DNA from: Nitrospira sp.
GTDB taxonomy: Bacteria > Nitrospirota > Nitrospiria > Nitrospirales > Nitrospiraceae
NCBI GenBank assembly: GCA_020697375.1
Contig: JAJFBJ010000042.1
Span: 1 to 27,334 of the forward strand
Reading direction: 5' to 3'
DNA: 27,334 nucleotides
The notes beneath the pieces are model-generated. The model ran no database searches. It was not told the DNA's origin and saw nothing but the letters and a program-made list of their open reading frames with translations. The position numbers were made by a program, and so were the translations under genes. Within the stretch, counting starts at the first letter, position 1. Each line of letters starts with the position of its first letter. Positions 1-8,619 of the stretch are shown here, piece after piece.

Positions 1-1
1 T

Positions 2-75
2 TGGCTGGGGGACTAGGAATCGAACCTAGGTAGTCAGATCCAGAGACTGACGTCCTACCGCTAGACGATCCCCCA
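2..75 (-). tRNA. tRNA-Gln, anticodon CUG
   Basis: Read on the minus strand, positions 75 to 2 fold as a complete cloverleaf. The acceptor stem UGGGGGA pairs with UCCCCCA, the T-arm carries GGTTCGATTCC, the discriminator is G, and CCA is encoded. The anticodon loop CTCTGGA gives anticodon CUG, which reads CAG codons (Gln). The U1-A72 end pair is typical of bacterial tRNA-Gln. It lies 66 nt downstream of gltX on the same strand, so the two may share a transcript. Confidence 0.95.
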
Positions 76-110
76 ACCGGTCCACACAGTAATATAAGCC
101 TCTCAGCCCA

Positions 111-135
111 GTCAAGATCGACGCCGGCTCTTGAC
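111..135. other. Inverted repeat between gltX and tRNA-Gln
   Basis: The arms GTCAAGA (111-117) and TCTTGAC (129-135) are perfect 7-bp inverted repeats around an 11-nt loop. No T-run follows on either strand, so this is not a standard intrinsic terminator. It could be a processing or pausing hairpin between the gltX message and tRNA-Gln. Confidence 0.35.
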
Positions 136-141
136 CGCCTC

Positions 142-1557
142 TCAGGATCGCGAGGCCTGCTCAATCCCGCGGCGAAGTCTCTTCAAGGTACGGTCCCGGC
201 CAAGCACCTCCATCACCTCGAACAGTCCGGGGCTTGCTGTCCGGCCGGTGAGGGCGACCCGTACCGGCTGGGCCAGTTGTCCCATCTTGATCCCCTCTTT
301 TTCGACCAGCTTCTTAAAGGACTCTTCCCACTCCTCCTTCGAGACAGTGGGAAAGGCCTCGAATCGATCCGCCAGCTTGGTCAACAGAGGCACATGGGCT
401 GGTGTCAGGAATTTCTTCGCCGCTTCTTCATCAAACAGGACTGATTCACCGAAGTACGGTGTCACCCAATGGACCATTTCCACCAAGGTTTTGGCGCGCT
501 CCTTCACCAGGACCACCAGCTGCGCAAGCCATTCGAGCGAGACGGAACGAACCTCACCTTCGAGTCCCGCCTGTTCGAGAAACGGCACGAGCGCTTGAGC
601 GATCTGACCCGGCGGACTGGACTTGACGTATTCGGCATTGAGCCACAACAATTTGTCTGGATTGAATATGGCCGCCGACGTCTGGACATTCTTCCAGGAG
701 AATTTTTCGATCAGCTCTTCCCGCGAGAAAAGTTCCTGGTCTCCGTGCGACCAGCCCAACCGAACCAGGTAATTCACCATGGCATCGGACAGGTATCCCA
801 TATCTTTATAGGCCATGATGGATGTGGCGCCATGGCGTTTCGACAAGCGCGTCTTGTCCGAACCGAGAATCATCGGCAAATGTCCGAAACGCGGGAGCGG
901 AAATCCCAGCGATTGAAAAATCGGAATTTGCCGTGGAGTATTGGTCAGATGGTCGTCACCCCGCACCACATGGGTAATGCCCATCACGCCATCATCCACC
1001 ACCACGGAGAAGTTATAGGTTGGATATCCGTTGGTTCGAAGAATGATCAGATCATCCAAAATCTGGTTATCGAAGACCACACGCCCCTTGACCAGATCAT
1101 CGATGACCGTCTGTCCGTCCTGTGGGGCTTTGAAACGGAGAGCCGCTTCACCGAGTGGCTTTACCAGACCGAGATTCCGGCATCGGCCGTCATATTTTGG
1201 GGACAGACCTTTGGCCTCTGCTTCCTTCCGTCTGCTCTCCAGTTCATCCGGCCGGCAGACGCACCAGTATGCCTGCCCTTGCGTGAAGAGTCGCAGGGCG
1301 TGTTCACGATACAGATCTATCCGATCAGTCTGCCGGAAAGGTCCTTCGTCCCAATCGAGTTTGATCCAGCGCATGCCGTCGAGGATGGCTTGGATCGACT
1401 CTTCGGTGGAACGACTCTGATCGGTGTCCTCAATACGAAGGATGAAGACCCCGTTCTGTTGCCTTGCAAACAGCCAGTTGAACAATGCTGTTCGCACTCC
1501 CCCGATATGGAGATAGCCGGTCGGACTGGGCGCAAAACGAACCCTGACCTGAGTCAT
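142..1557 (-). CDS. gltX: Glutamyl-tRNA synthetase (GluRS)
   Basis: A 471-residue class I aminoacyl-tRNA synthetase, normal length for bacterial GluRS. The N-terminal Rossmann fold has the HIGH-type signature (FAPSPTGYLHIGG, about residues 8-20) and the KMSKS-type loop appears as DKTRLSKRHGA. The C-terminal part is the helical anticodon-binding region. The enzyme charges tRNA-Glu with glutamate in the cytoplasm. In bacteria without GlnRS a non-discriminating GluRS also mischarges tRNA-Gln, which GatCAB then amidates. The tRNA-Gln gene just downstream on the same strand makes that possibility worth testing, but specificity cannot be read from the sequence alone. No strong Shine-Dalgarno precedes the ATG; the start is chosen because the conserved core begins at residue 4. 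Confidence 0.96.
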   Translation of the reverse strand: MTQVRVRFAPSPTGYLHIGGVRTALFNWLFARQQNGVFILRIEDTDQSRSTEESIQAILDGMRWIKLDWDEGPFRQTDRIDLYREHALRLFTQGQAYWCVCRPDELESRRKEAEAKGLSPKYDGRCRNLGLVKPLGEAALRFKAPQDGQTVIDDLVKGRVVFDNQILDDLIILRTNGYPTYNFSVVVDDGVMGITHVVRGDDHLTNTPRQIPIFQSLGFPLPRFGHLPMILGSDKTRLSKRHGATSIMAYKDMGYLSDAMVNYLVRLGWSHGDQELFSREELIEKFSWKNVQTSAAIFNPDKLLWLNAEYVKSSPPGQIAQALVPFLEQAGLEGEVRSVSLEWLAQLVVLVKERAKTLVEMVHWVTPYFGESVLFDEEAAKKFLTPAHVPLLTKLADRFEAFPTVSKEEWEESFKKLVEKEGIKMGQLAQPVRVALTGRTASPGLFEVMEVLGRDRTLKRLRRGIEQASRS

Positions 1558-1673
1558 GGCGTGACCGTCGCTTTCGTGGAGATTGTAACGGGGCGCTATC
1601 TATAACATGGCATGGAAACGATGTACAGAACGGCGCTGTTCCATTCTGAATCCGTTTTTGCTATGAGACTGCA

Positions 1674-2372
1674 ATGGCCGAACCAACTCAAATGGCTGAA
1701 ATCGTCTCGCTCTCCGCCCTTACTGCGCATACGACCGAATTGGTCCTCCTGCCCCTCAAGCGCTCCATTTCATTCGAGCCGGGACAGTGGATTTCGCTTC
1801 AATTGCCGGTCGGAGAGCGCCCGCCTCTCAATCGAGCCTACTCCCTGGCTGAACCAGAGTCCTCAACAGGCCGGCTCACACTGGTCTTCGATCATGTTCC
1901 AGGAGGAAAAGGATCGGGCTATCTTTCCAAGCTTCAGGCCGGGAACTGCATTCCGCTTTCAGGTCCCTACGGCCGCTTCGTTCTTTCTCATCAAGATTCT
2001 CAACACTTGCTGTTGATCGGACGCTACTCCGGCCTCGTTCCACTTCGCTGCATTCTTCTCTCGCTGGCGAGCCAGGGCACGCTGCCCTTAACCACGCTCA
2101 TTGCGCAGGCACCCAGCTACGACGAACAGCTCTACCATGAGGAATTCATGACTCTCGCGACGAATCAGCCCAATTTTCACTACTTGCCGCTTGTGAGTGC
2201 GGACCCCGCGGACAGCGCCGCAGCAGTGGAGGCGATCCAACAGATTGCAGGCAACGGGCGGAACGTGACACCCATGATTGCCGGAATCAAGTCATTTGCA
2301 CGCCCGCTACGGACAGTTTTAATGGAGCTAGGCTTCGATCGCAGGGCGGTCAAGCTTGAAACCTACGACTGA
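1674..2372 (+). CDS. Ferredoxin/flavodoxin-NAD(P)H reductase-like flavoprotein
   Basis: A 232-residue protein of the ferredoxin-NADP reductase superfamily. The FAD-binding barrel shows FEPGQWISLQLP (about 34-45), the flavin motif RAYS (54-57), GGKGSGYLS (77-85) and GPYGRF (97-102). The nucleotide-binding half begins at LLLIGRYSGLVPLR, where the family normally has a GTGxAP loop; here only the spaced glycines and the proline remain, so NAD(P)H binding may be altered. Such enzymes pass electrons between NAD(P)H and an iron-sulfur partner. The gene converges on the ISC ferredoxin (92 nt apart), which makes that ferredoxin a plausible partner (inference). A second ATG at 1692 is an alternative start; neither has a convincing ribosome binding site. 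Confidence 0.8.
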   Translation: MAEPTQMAEIVSLSALTAHTTELVLLPLKRSISFEPGQWISLQLPVGERPPLNRAYSLAEPESSTGRLTLVFDHVPGGKGSGYLSKLQAGNCIPLSGPYGRFVLSHQDSQHLLLIGRYSGLVPLRCILLSLASQGTLPLTTLIAQAPSYDEQLYHEEFMTLATNQPNFHYLPLVSADPADSAAAVEAIQQIAGNGRNVTPMIAGIKSFARPLRTVLMELGFDRRAVKLETYD

Positions 2373-2418
2373 AGAAGTGCAATGGTGATTGACTGATCGG
2401 GATGATCGGCCTGAGCTG

Positions 2419-2462
2419 TCGGACTATGGGTTACTCTTACACGGTCCGATGGTCCATTTTTT
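2419..2462 (+). terminator. Possible intrinsic terminator of the reductase-like gene
   Basis: The arms TCGGAC (2419-2424) and GTCCGA (2444-2449) form a 6-bp stem, and a run of six T follows at 2457-2462. The loop is long (19 nt) and the T-run starts 8 nt after the stem, so it is imperfect. It sits between the two convergent genes. Confidence 0.35.
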
Positions 2463-2464
2463 CG

Positions 2465-2881
2465 TCAATGCCCTTCCTTCGTCAGATTCTTATTGACGGC
2501 GGGAATTTCTATGACGACTTCCGATGTTCCATCAGGCACACATTGGCATCCAAGCCGTGATTGCAAGGTTGTGACTGGAGCTTCGTCCAATTGATCAAAC
2601 TCGTCATCCGTTCCTTCATTACAGGTTTCCAAGCCCTTTTTCACAATCACATGGCAGGTTGAGCACGCACAGACGCCTCCACACACATGCTCCAGATCGA
2701 TCCCACTTCCCAGCGCGATATCGAGAATACTTCCGGGAAGCCCGGTAGGACCGTAAGGAATTTTGCCCGGCTGCACTTCTACCTTTTTTTCAGTTTTGTC
2801 CGGAAACGTAAAGGTAATCGTATAGGGTTTGGTTGGTAGTTCAACGTCGGCCTTTTCGATATAAGGATTTGTCCCGCCCAT
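2465..2881 (-). CDS. fdx: ISC-type [2Fe-2S] ferredoxin
   Basis: A 138-residue adrenodoxin-type ferredoxin. Ligand cysteines are C67, C73 and C76 (C-x5-C-x2-C in CGGVCACSTCHVIV) and C112 in RLGCQC, the pattern of E. coli Fdx. C71 and C114 are extra cysteines. It supplies electrons for assembling or reductively coupling clusters on IscU in the cytoplasm. In E. coli fdx sits inside the isc operon between hscA and iscX. Here it is divergent from iscR, across a 204-nt intergenic region, so it can be regulated from the same control region. An AGGGG-type ribosome binding site lies about 9 nt upstream of the ATG. Its N-terminus is about 20 residues longer than in E. coli Fdx. Confidence 0.93.
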   Translation of the reverse strand: MGGTNPYIEKADVELPTKPYTITFTFPDKTEKKVEVQPGKIPYGPTGLPGSILDIALGSGIDLEHVCGGVCACSTCHVIVKKGLETCNEGTDDEFDQLDEAPVTTLQSRLGCQCVPDGTSEVVIEIPAVNKNLTKEGH

Positions 2882-2992
2882 TTGATCAACCCCTTTTTTA
2901 CTAATGGGTTATAGCCTAGGATTGCTCTTCTTCATCGGCTAGTTTCTTCGACCAGCGCAGGTTGAATCGTCAATGCCCTCAACCCCGATCTA

Positions 2993-3061
2993 TTGACAGT
3001 CCAAAAGAGCACATGATAGGTTTAGTACGACTGAATAGATCGGAGATCATTATAGTCTCCG
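2993..3061 (+). promoter_or_regulatory. iscR promoter/operator region with nested inverted repeats
   Basis: Three signals are visible. A good -35-like TTGACA lies at 2993-2998, without a convincing -10 partner 17 nt away. An inverted repeat TTTAGT-ACG-ACTGAA (5 of 6 paired) lies at 3021-3035. A perfect inverted repeat CGGAGA (3041-3046)/TCTCCG (3056-3061) has a -10-like TATAGT (3051-3056) in its loop and right arm. The stretch 3049-3057 (ATTATAGTC) fits the right half of the E. coli IscR type-1 consensus, but the left half does not. The likely transcription start is near 3063, giving a short leader to iscR at 3086. Autoregulation by IscR is inferred from the family, not proved. Confidence 0.5.
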
Positions 3062-3085
3062 ACTTTTAAGATCGGCAATAGGCCA

Positions 3086-3565
3086 ATGTTGAAATTATCA
3101 AAAAAAGCTGACTACGGGCTGATGGCACTCCAGCATATCGCGGCGAATCAATATGGCGATGTCGCGCGGGCTCGTGTGGTGAATACAAAAGAAATTGCCG
3201 AGGAGTACCACATTCCTCTCGAACTCTTGGCCAAAGTCCTGCAGACCTTGGCCAGAAGCGGCCTGATCGACAGTCACAACGGCCCCAAAGGAGGCTACCT
3301 TCTAGGCAAAAATCCGCGTGAAATCACGATTGCCCAGGTATTGGAAAGCCTGGAAGGGCCGCTTGGCCTTATGGATTGCTCGCATGAGAAAGAAGCCGAT
3401 GCCTGTATGCAACGCGAGCACTGTAACATCAGGACTCCGCTGTTGAAAGTCCAGAGTAGCATTTACCAATTACTGAACAGCATGACCTTGCAGGATATGA
3501 TGGGGGGCACCCCACTCATCACCATTCAATCCGTCGCGACGGAACAACAAGGAGTTGAGCGATGA
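3086..3565 (+). CDS. iscR: Rrf2-family iron-sulfur cluster regulator IscR
   Basis: A 159-residue Rrf2-family protein with an N-terminal winged helix ([17 protein letters not shown]; recognition region [20 protein letters not shown]) and a cysteine triad C98, C107, C113. In E. coli IscR three cysteines and a histidine hold a [2Fe-2S] cluster that reports cluster supply and drives repression of isc. Here the first spacing is C-x8-C rather than C-x5-C, and an Arg stands where the His ligand would be expected three residues after the last Cys, so ligation may differ. It is the first gene of the operon; its stop overlaps the iscS start by 4 nt (ATGA), implying translational coupling. Confidence 0.92.
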   Translation: MLKLSKKADYGLMALQHIAANQYGDVARARVVNTKEIAEEYHIPLELLAKVLQTLARSGLIDSHNGPKGGYLLGKNPREITIAQVLESLEGPLGLMDCSHEKEADACMQREHCNIRTPLLKVQSSIYQLLNSMTLQDMMGGTPLITIQSVATEQQGVER

Positions 3566-4779
3566 AGTTTCCGATCTACCTGGATAACCATTCGACCACC
3601 CCGATGGATCCTCGGGTGTTGGAATCAATGTTGCCCTATTTCACGGAGAAATTCGGGAACTCCGCAAGCCGGAACCATGCATTCGGATGGGAGGCCGAAG
3701 AGGGCGTCGATAATGCCCGAAAACAGATTGCCAAACTGATTCATGCGGACGCCAAAGAGATTGTCTTCACCAGCGGAGCGACGGAATCAGATAATTTAGC
3801 CTTGAAGGGCGTCGTCGAGATGTACCACGAAAAAGGCGACCATATCATCACGTCCTCCACTGAACATCGCGCAGTACTGGACACGGCCAAAACACTGGAA
3901 GCCAAACGCGGCGTCAAAGTCACCTATCTCCCGGTCGATAAGTTCGGCATGGTCAATCCTGAGGATGTCCGCAACGCAATCACCGATAAAACGATCCTGA
4001 TTTCCATCATGTTCGCCAACAACGAAATCGGCACGCTCAATCCCGTCAAGGAAATCGGAAAAGTCGCGAAGGAAAAGGGCATCCTCTTTCACTGCGACGC
4101 CACCCAAGGCGTTGGTAAAGTCCCGGTCGATGTGCAGGACATGGGTATCGACTTGATGTCCTTTACCGCTCATAAGATCTATGGGCCTAAGGGCGTCGGC
4201 GCCTTATACGTGAGAAAAAAGAATCCTCGAGTCCGCATCGCGGCTCAAATCGATGGAGGCGGCCATGAGCGCGGCATGCGATCCGGCACCCTGCCGGTAC
4301 CACTGATCGTAGGTTTCGGCAAGGCCTGCGAACTGGGCGGACAGGAAATGGCCGCCGAAGGAGAGCGACTCTTGGTTATGCGTGATCGTCTGCATGCAAC
4401 CATTACCAAGGCTCTTGAAGACGTGTACTTGAACGGCCACCCGACGCAACGCCTTCCGAACAACCTCAACATCTCTTTTGCCTATGTCGAAGGCGAATCG
4501 CTCCTGATGGGTTGTAAAGAAATCGCGCTGTCCTCGGGTTCTGCCTGTACCTCGGCGACTCTGGAACCCTCATATGTGTTGCGTGCATTGGGCGTGGGAG
4601 CGGAATTGGCGCATTCCTCCATTCGATTCGGGCTGGGACGCTTCACGCTCGACGAAGAAGTTGACTATGCCGGAAAGAGAATTATCGAGACAGTCACCAA
4701 GTTGCGGGAAATGTCGCCGTTGTATGAAATGGCCAAAGAAGGTATCGACTTGAAATCCGTGCAATGGGCAGCGCATTGA
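3562..4779 (+). CDS. iscS: Cysteine desulfurase IscS
   Basis: A 405-residue class V aminotransferase-fold enzyme, the length of E. coli IscS (404). The PLP-binding lysine is K205 in [12 protein letters not shown], the PLP-stacking histidine is H102 in TEHR, and the catalytic persulfide cysteine is C329 in [15 protein letters not shown], on a loop of group I length. It converts L-cysteine to alanine and passes sulfur to IscU and other acceptors. Its start overlaps the end of iscR and it is followed by iscU after 45 nt. Confidence 0.97.
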   Translation: MKFPIYLDNHSTTPMDPRVLESMLPYFTEKFGNSASRNHAFGWEAEEGVDNARKQIAKLIHADAKEIVFTSGATESDNLALKGVVEMYHEKGDHIITSSTEHRAVLDTAKTLEAKRGVKVTYLPVDKFGMVNPEDVRNAITDKTILISIMFANNEIGTLNPVKEIGKVAKEKGILFHCDATQGVGKVPVDVQDMGIDLMSFTAHKIYGPKGVGALYVRKKNPRVRIAAQIDGGGHERGMRSGTLPVPLIVGFGKACELGGQEMAAEGERLLVMRDRLHATITKALEDVYLNGHPTQRLPNNLNISFAYVEGESLLMGCKEIALSSGSACTSATLEPSYVLRALGVGAELAHSSIRFGLGRFTLDEEVDYAGKRIIETVTKLREMSPLYEMAKEGIDLKSVQWAAH

Positions 4780-4824
4780 ACTGAACAATCACAATTCCTT
4801 ACTTATACATTTTCGGAGGACACT

Positions 4825-5223
4825 ATGGCCTATAGCGACAAAGTCGTCGACCACTTCAACAATCCCCGCAACATGGGCAGTTTCAAGAAAGAAGAAGACG
4901 GGGTCGGCACCGGCATCGTCGGCGCACCGGAATGCGGCGATGTCATGAAACTCCAGATCAAAGTTCAAAACGATACGATTGTGGACGCCAAGTTCAAGAC
5001 TTTCGGGTGTGGCTCCGCTATCGCCAGCTCCAGCCTGGCCACCGAATGGCTCAAGGGCAAAACCGTGGATGAAGCCGGCAAGATTAAGAACACAGAGATC
5101 GTGCAGGAGCTGAATCTTCCTCCGGTCAAAATTCACTGCTCGGTCCTGGCAGAAGACGCCATTAAGGCAGCCCTTGCCGACTACAAAAAGAAAGAAGACG
5201 GAAAAGAGACGATGATCAAGTAA
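4825..5223 (+). CDS. iscU: Iron-sulfur cluster scaffold IscU
   Basis: A 132-residue IscU scaffold. The three cluster-binding cysteines are C37 (GAPECGDV), C62 (FGCGSAIASS) and C105 (KIHCSVLAED), with the conserved Asp at 39. The LPPVK motif recognised by HscA is at residues 98-102. De novo [2Fe-2S] clusters are built on it from IscS-derived sulfur and released by HscA/HscB. A GGAGG ribosome binding site lies a few bases upstream of the ATG. A short lysine/glutamate-rich tail ends the protein. Confidence 0.97.
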   Translation: MAYSDKVVDHFNNPRNMGSFKKEEDGVGTGIVGAPECGDVMKLQIKVQNDTIVDAKFKTFGCGSAIASSSLATEWLKGKTVDEAGKIKNTEIVQELNLPPVKIHCSVLAEDAIKAALADYKKKEDGKETMIK

Positions 5224-5253
5224 CCTTGCGCCGCATGAAGCGAAGGAGATGAC

Positions 5254-5610
5254 ATGGATACACCAGAAACTGCGACTGCACCTCCGGTGATCACGCTGAG
5301 CGAATCTGCTGTGAAAGAGGTCAAACGGCTGATTAATGTGCAAGGCCTGACAGAGGGCGGACTCAGGCTCGGCGTGAAAGGCGGCGGATGTTCCGGACTC
5401 AGCTATACGATCAACTTCGATGACAAAATCGGACAGTACGACGCCGTTTACGATATTGAAGGCGTGAAGGTCATCGTCGATGCCAAGAGCGCCATTTATC
5501 TGCAAGGGACGCAGTTGGATTTTCAGAAGGACTTGATGGGCGGTCAGTTCAAGTTCGTCAATCCCAACGCCAATAAGACCTGTGGGTGCGGAGAGTCATT
5601 CTCCGCGTAA
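5254..5610 (+). CDS. iscA: A-type iron-sulfur carrier IscA (HesB family)
   Basis: A 118-residue HesB/IscA family protein. The three conserved cysteines are C46 (GGGCSGLSY) and C110/C112 (TCGCGESF). A-type carriers bind Fe-S clusters or iron and help deliver [4Fe-4S] clusters to apoproteins. It begins 30 nt after iscU with an AAGGAG ribosome binding site, in the usual operon position. ErpA or SufA cannot be excluded on sequence alone, but the position between iscU and hscB supports IscA. Confidence 0.94.
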   Translation: MDTPETATAPPVITLSESAVKEVKRLINVQGLTEGGLRLGVKGGGCSGLSYTINFDDKIGQYDAVYDIEGVKVIVDAKSAIYLQGTQLDFQKDLMGGQFKFVNPNANKTCGCGESFSA

Positions 5611-5688
5611 ATCGCCTACACACACTTGACATGCATGGCAATGAGGCATGGCCGCGTGCGCCATGCCTCTCTTCACCGAGGACCTGCT

Positions 5689-6420
5689 ATGGATCAGGCG
5701 CCCAAAGTCTCCAGTTCTCGCACCGAGCTTCAAATGGCACGGAGCATGTGCTGGCACTGCCAATCTGAAGTATCGGGTGAGTACTTTTGCGACCGTTGCG
5801 TGAAGGTTCAGCCGCTTTCCAAGGAACTGGACTACTTCACCTGCCTGGGACTTCCACGGCTTCTCACCATCGATGCCACCGGTCTGGAGAATAAATTCTA
5901 CGAAATGAGCCGCTCATTCCATCCCGATTTTTATCAAACCAAGACCGATACCGAGCGCACCATCAGCCTGGGCAACTCGGCCCTGCTCAATACAGCCTAC
6001 CGGACACTCAAAGATCCGATTCAACGCGCCGAATATCTGGTGCGGTTGGAAGCGGGATCTGTGAAGGAAATTCGGAATCATCCGCCGGCGGACCTGTTCG
6101 AAGAAATTCTTTCCTTGCAGGACGATCTCGAAAATTTTCGAGCCGCAGCCGGTCAACCGGAAGCGGAGCTCACGAATTTGCGGGCCAAACTTCAATCGGA
6201 TCGCGAAATGCTCGAACAGCGGCAGCAGAGCATGGAATCACGGCTTTTCGGACTCTTTGAAACCTGGGATCACCTTCAACGGCAAGCGGAACCTACAGAT
6301 TCCATTCGCGCAAGAAAGGATTCAGTACTGAAGGAAATACGCGAATTGCTCTCTAACCGAACCTACGTGCGCAATATCGTCAATGATCTCACTGCAACCG
6401 TTGGATACACCACCCCATGA
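5689..6420 (+). CDS. hscB: Co-chaperone HscB (J-domain) with N-terminal zinc-finger motif
   Basis: The start at 5689 is chosen because GAGGA (5678-5682) sits 6 nt upstream; a longer in-frame ATG at 5626 has no such site. The 243-residue product has a tetracysteine motif at C21, C24, C34 and C37 (CWHC...CDRC), then the J-domain with the HPD triad at 78-80 (SFHPDFYQTK), then the C-terminal three-helix IscU-binding domain. E. coli HscB is about 170 residues and lacks the cysteine module, while the mitochondrial HSC20/HSCB family carries a similar CWxC...CxxC zinc finger. It stimulates HscA ATPase and brings IscU to it. Its stop overlaps the hscA start by 4 nt. Confidence 0.93.
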   Translation: MDQAPKVSSSRTELQMARSMCWHCQSEVSGEYFCDRCVKVQPLSKELDYFTCLGLPRLLTIDATGLENKFYEMSRSFHPDFYQTKTDTERTISLGNSALLNTAYRTLKDPIQRAEYLVRLEAGSVKEIRNHPPADLFEEILSLQDDLENFRAAAGQPEAELTNLRAKLQSDREMLEQRQQSMESRLFGLFETWDHLQRQAEPTDSIRARKDSVLKEIRELLSNRTYVRNIVNDLTATVGYTTP

Positions 6421-8255
6421 CACGTATCGTCGGCATTGATCTCGGCACCACCAACTCTCTGATCGCCTATATGGACGGGAACCGACCCGCCATCATTCCT
6501 GGGCGAACGGGACGTCCAATGGTTCCCTCGGTCGTCGCCATGACCGACAACGGACTGATTGTGGGTGATGCCGCCAAGGAACACTTGGTAAAGAATCCTG
6601 AACGAACGATCTATTCGGTAAAGCGATTCATGGGAAAGGGTTTGGCCGACGTACGAGGTGAAGCGCACTACTTTCCCTACGCCTTGGATGAGCAGGGTGG
6701 AGTGATCCGTATCAGGATCGGCGAGAAAAGCTATTCGCCTCCGCAGATTTCCGCCATGATTCTGAAGGAACTCAAACAACGAGCGGAGGCCCACCTGAGA
6801 GAAAGTATTACGAAAGCCGTCATTACAGTACCGGCCTACTTCAACGACAGTCAGCGTCAAGCGACGAAAGACGCCGGCATGATCGCGGGGCTGGAAGTGC
6901 TCCGGATCATCAATGAACCGACTGCCGCATCCCTGGCCTATGGCCTGCAGGAACGGACACAGGGCACGATTGCCGTGTACGATCTGGGCGGGGGAACCTT
7001 CGATATCTCTCTATTGAAGCTGAAAAACGGTATTTTCGAAGTGCTCGCGACGAACGGCGACACGCACTTGGGCGGAGACGACTTAGATCGGGTGATTGTT
7101 GATGCGCTGGTAAAGGACGTCTTTGACCGATACGGCCTCGATCTGACCCTGCATGCCGATACAATGCAGAGCCTGCGTTTGGAAGCGGAGCGGGCGAAAA
7201 TTCGGTTGTCGGATGAACTCAAGACCGACATGATCTTGGATCTTCCCGACGGCAAAGGCCGGCACCATCGGGAATTGACCAGAGACCAATTGGAGGAGCT
7301 GACGCTTCCGTTGATCGAACGTTCATTAGGTCCTTGCCGCTCGGCTTTGAAAGATGCCGGGCTTACGCCGGCAGATATCGATGAAGTGGTGCTGGTTGGG
7401 GGCGCCACCAGAATGCCGCTGGTTCGACGGCAGGTGCAAGCACTCTTTGGAAAGGCCCCCCATTGCAATTTGAATCCCGATGAAGTCGTCGCCTTGGGAG
7501 CCGCCGTACAGGCAGATATTCTTTCCGGTGGAACGACCGACATGTTGCTCCTTGACGTGACCCCCCTCTCGCTCGGAATCGAAACCATGGGCGGAGTCAT
7601 GAGTTCGCTGATTCGTCGCAATACCACCATTCCGACCAGTGCCAAAGAAATGTTCACTACGTATGTCGACGGCCAAACTTCCGTCGATATCCACATTCTG
7701 CAAGGCGAGCGTGAATTGGTGAAGGACAATCGCGGCCTCGCGCGCTTTCAGTTGAAAATGCCGCCGCTGCCGGCCGGAGTACCCCGCGTCGAGGTCAACT
7801 TCCTCATCGACGCCAATGGCATCCTCAATGTGTCCGCGAGGGACGTGCGGACCGGTGCGAGCCAGTCCGTGGCCGTGAAGCCATCCTATGGTCTTTCAGA
7901 CGATGAAGTGGAACGGATGATCGGTGAGTCGTTCCAATTTGCCTCCCAGGACTTCAAGGCTCGGCAATTGATCGAGAGCCGCAATGAGGCGGAAGCCATT
8001 CTGAAGGCGACCAACAAAGCGCTTAGCCTGGGAAAGCACCTGCTGGAGAATGATGAATTGGCCGCGATCCAGACCTCTCTGGCAGACTTGGACCATGCCA
8101 GGCTGTCCGATGACCACAAGATTATTCGCAGCCGCATTCAAGAGGTGGAGAAGGCCACCCACCATTTTGCCGAGTTGTTGATGGACTCATCATTAAAGGA
8201 AGCGCTCCATAATAGAAAACTCTCAGAGATGACCGAGCATAGCCAGGGAACTTGA
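6417..8255 (+). CDS. hscA: Hsp70-class chaperone HscA
   Basis: A 612-residue Hsp70, close to E. coli HscA (616). The ATPase domain starts [15 protein letters not shown] and contains [14 protein letters not shown] and the [14 protein letters not shown] motif. The substrate-binding domain follows after the linker [13 protein letters not shown], with a C-terminal helical lid. It uses ATP to change the conformation of IscU bound through LPPVK and so promotes cluster release. DnaK itself is the main alternative, but the 4-nt overlap with hscB and the location in the isc operon make HscA far more likely. Confidence 0.95.
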   Translation: MTRIVGIDLGTTNSLIAYMDGNRPAIIPGRTGRPMVPSVVAMTDNGLIVGDAAKEHLVKNPERTIYSVKRFMGKGLADVRGEAHYFPYALDEQGGVIRIRIGEKSYSPPQISAMILKELKQRAEAHLRESITKAVITVPAYFNDSQRQATKDAGMIAGLEVLRIINEPTAASLAYGLQERTQGTIAVYDLGGGTFDISLLKLKNGIFEVLATNGDTHLGGDDLDRVIVDALVKDVFDRYGLDLTLHADTMQSLRLEAERAKIRLSDELKTDMILDLPDGKGRHHRELTRDQLEELTLPLIERSLGPCRSALKDAGLTPADIDEVVLVGGATRMPLVRRQVQALFGKAPHCNLNPDEVVALGAAVQADILSGGTTDMLLLDVTPLSLGIETMGGVMSSLIRRNTTIPTSAKEMFTTYVDGQTSVDIHILQGERELVKDNRGLARFQLKMPPLPAGVPRVEVNFLIDANGILNVSARDVRTGASQSVAVKPSYGLSDDEVERMIGESFQFASQDFKARQLIESRNEAEAILKATNKALSLGKHLLENDELAAIQTSLADLDHARLSDDHKIIRSRIQEVEKATHHFAELLMDSSLKEALHNRKLSEMTEHSQGT

Positions 8256-8276
8256 TCGCCCTCAAGGAGCTTCCGA

Positions 8277-8489
8277 ATGGACTTGAAATGGAACGATACC
8301 GAAGAAATCGCGATTCGCTTGGTTGAAGCCCACCCTGCCACCGATCCCCTCACCGTTCGCTTCACGGACATGCATACTTGGATCGTCGCCCTTCCCGAAT
8401 TTAAAGATGATCCCAAAAAATCAAACGAAAAAACCCTCGAATCCATTCAAATGGCCTGGCACGAAGAGTATCAGGATTCACGGTCTTAA
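8277..8489 (+). CDS. iscX: IscX (YfhJ family) ISC accessory protein
   Basis: A 70-residue acidic protein (MDLKWNDTEEIAIRL at the start, then HTWIVALPEFKDDP and ESIQMAWHEEYQD) with the helical winged-helix-like IscX fold signature. IscX binds IscS and tunes its activity depending on iron, and has been proposed as an iron donor or regulator. It follows hscA by 21 nt with an AAGGAG ribosome binding site and is the last gene of the operon, as in proteobacteria except that fdx has moved elsewhere. Confidence 0.92.
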   Translation: MDLKWNDTEEIAIRLVEAHPATDPLTVRFTDMHTWIVALPEFKDDPKKSNEKTLESIQMAWHEEYQDSRS

Positions 8490-8490
8490 C

Positions 8491-8512
8491 CCGGTCAACC
8501 GGAAGCCTTTTT
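8491..8512 (+). terminator. Weak candidate terminator after iscX
   Basis: A small inverted repeat CCGG-TCAA-CCGG (8491-8502) is followed by five T at 8508-8512. The stem is only 4 bp and five bases separate it from the T-run, so efficiency is doubtful. Position just after the iscX stop supports it. The rest of the gap to mrcA holds a short inverted repeat CAAGCT/AGCTTG (8592-8611) without a T-run. Confidence 0.3.
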
Positions 8513-8619
8513 CCTCCCCACTAGGCGGAGCCACGCTAGATACTCGTGAAGTCACTGTCATTGTTGGGGTATGTGCTCGCTGATGGAACCACAAGCTGGA
8601 GAACGAGCTTGGCGTATCG

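Noticed and set aside
469..1605. Long plus-strand open frame (378 codons) opposite gltX
   Set aside because: It is the antisense shadow of gltX; the minus frame has full GluRS motifs, while this one is rich in unlikely His/Gln/Arg runs and matches no family.
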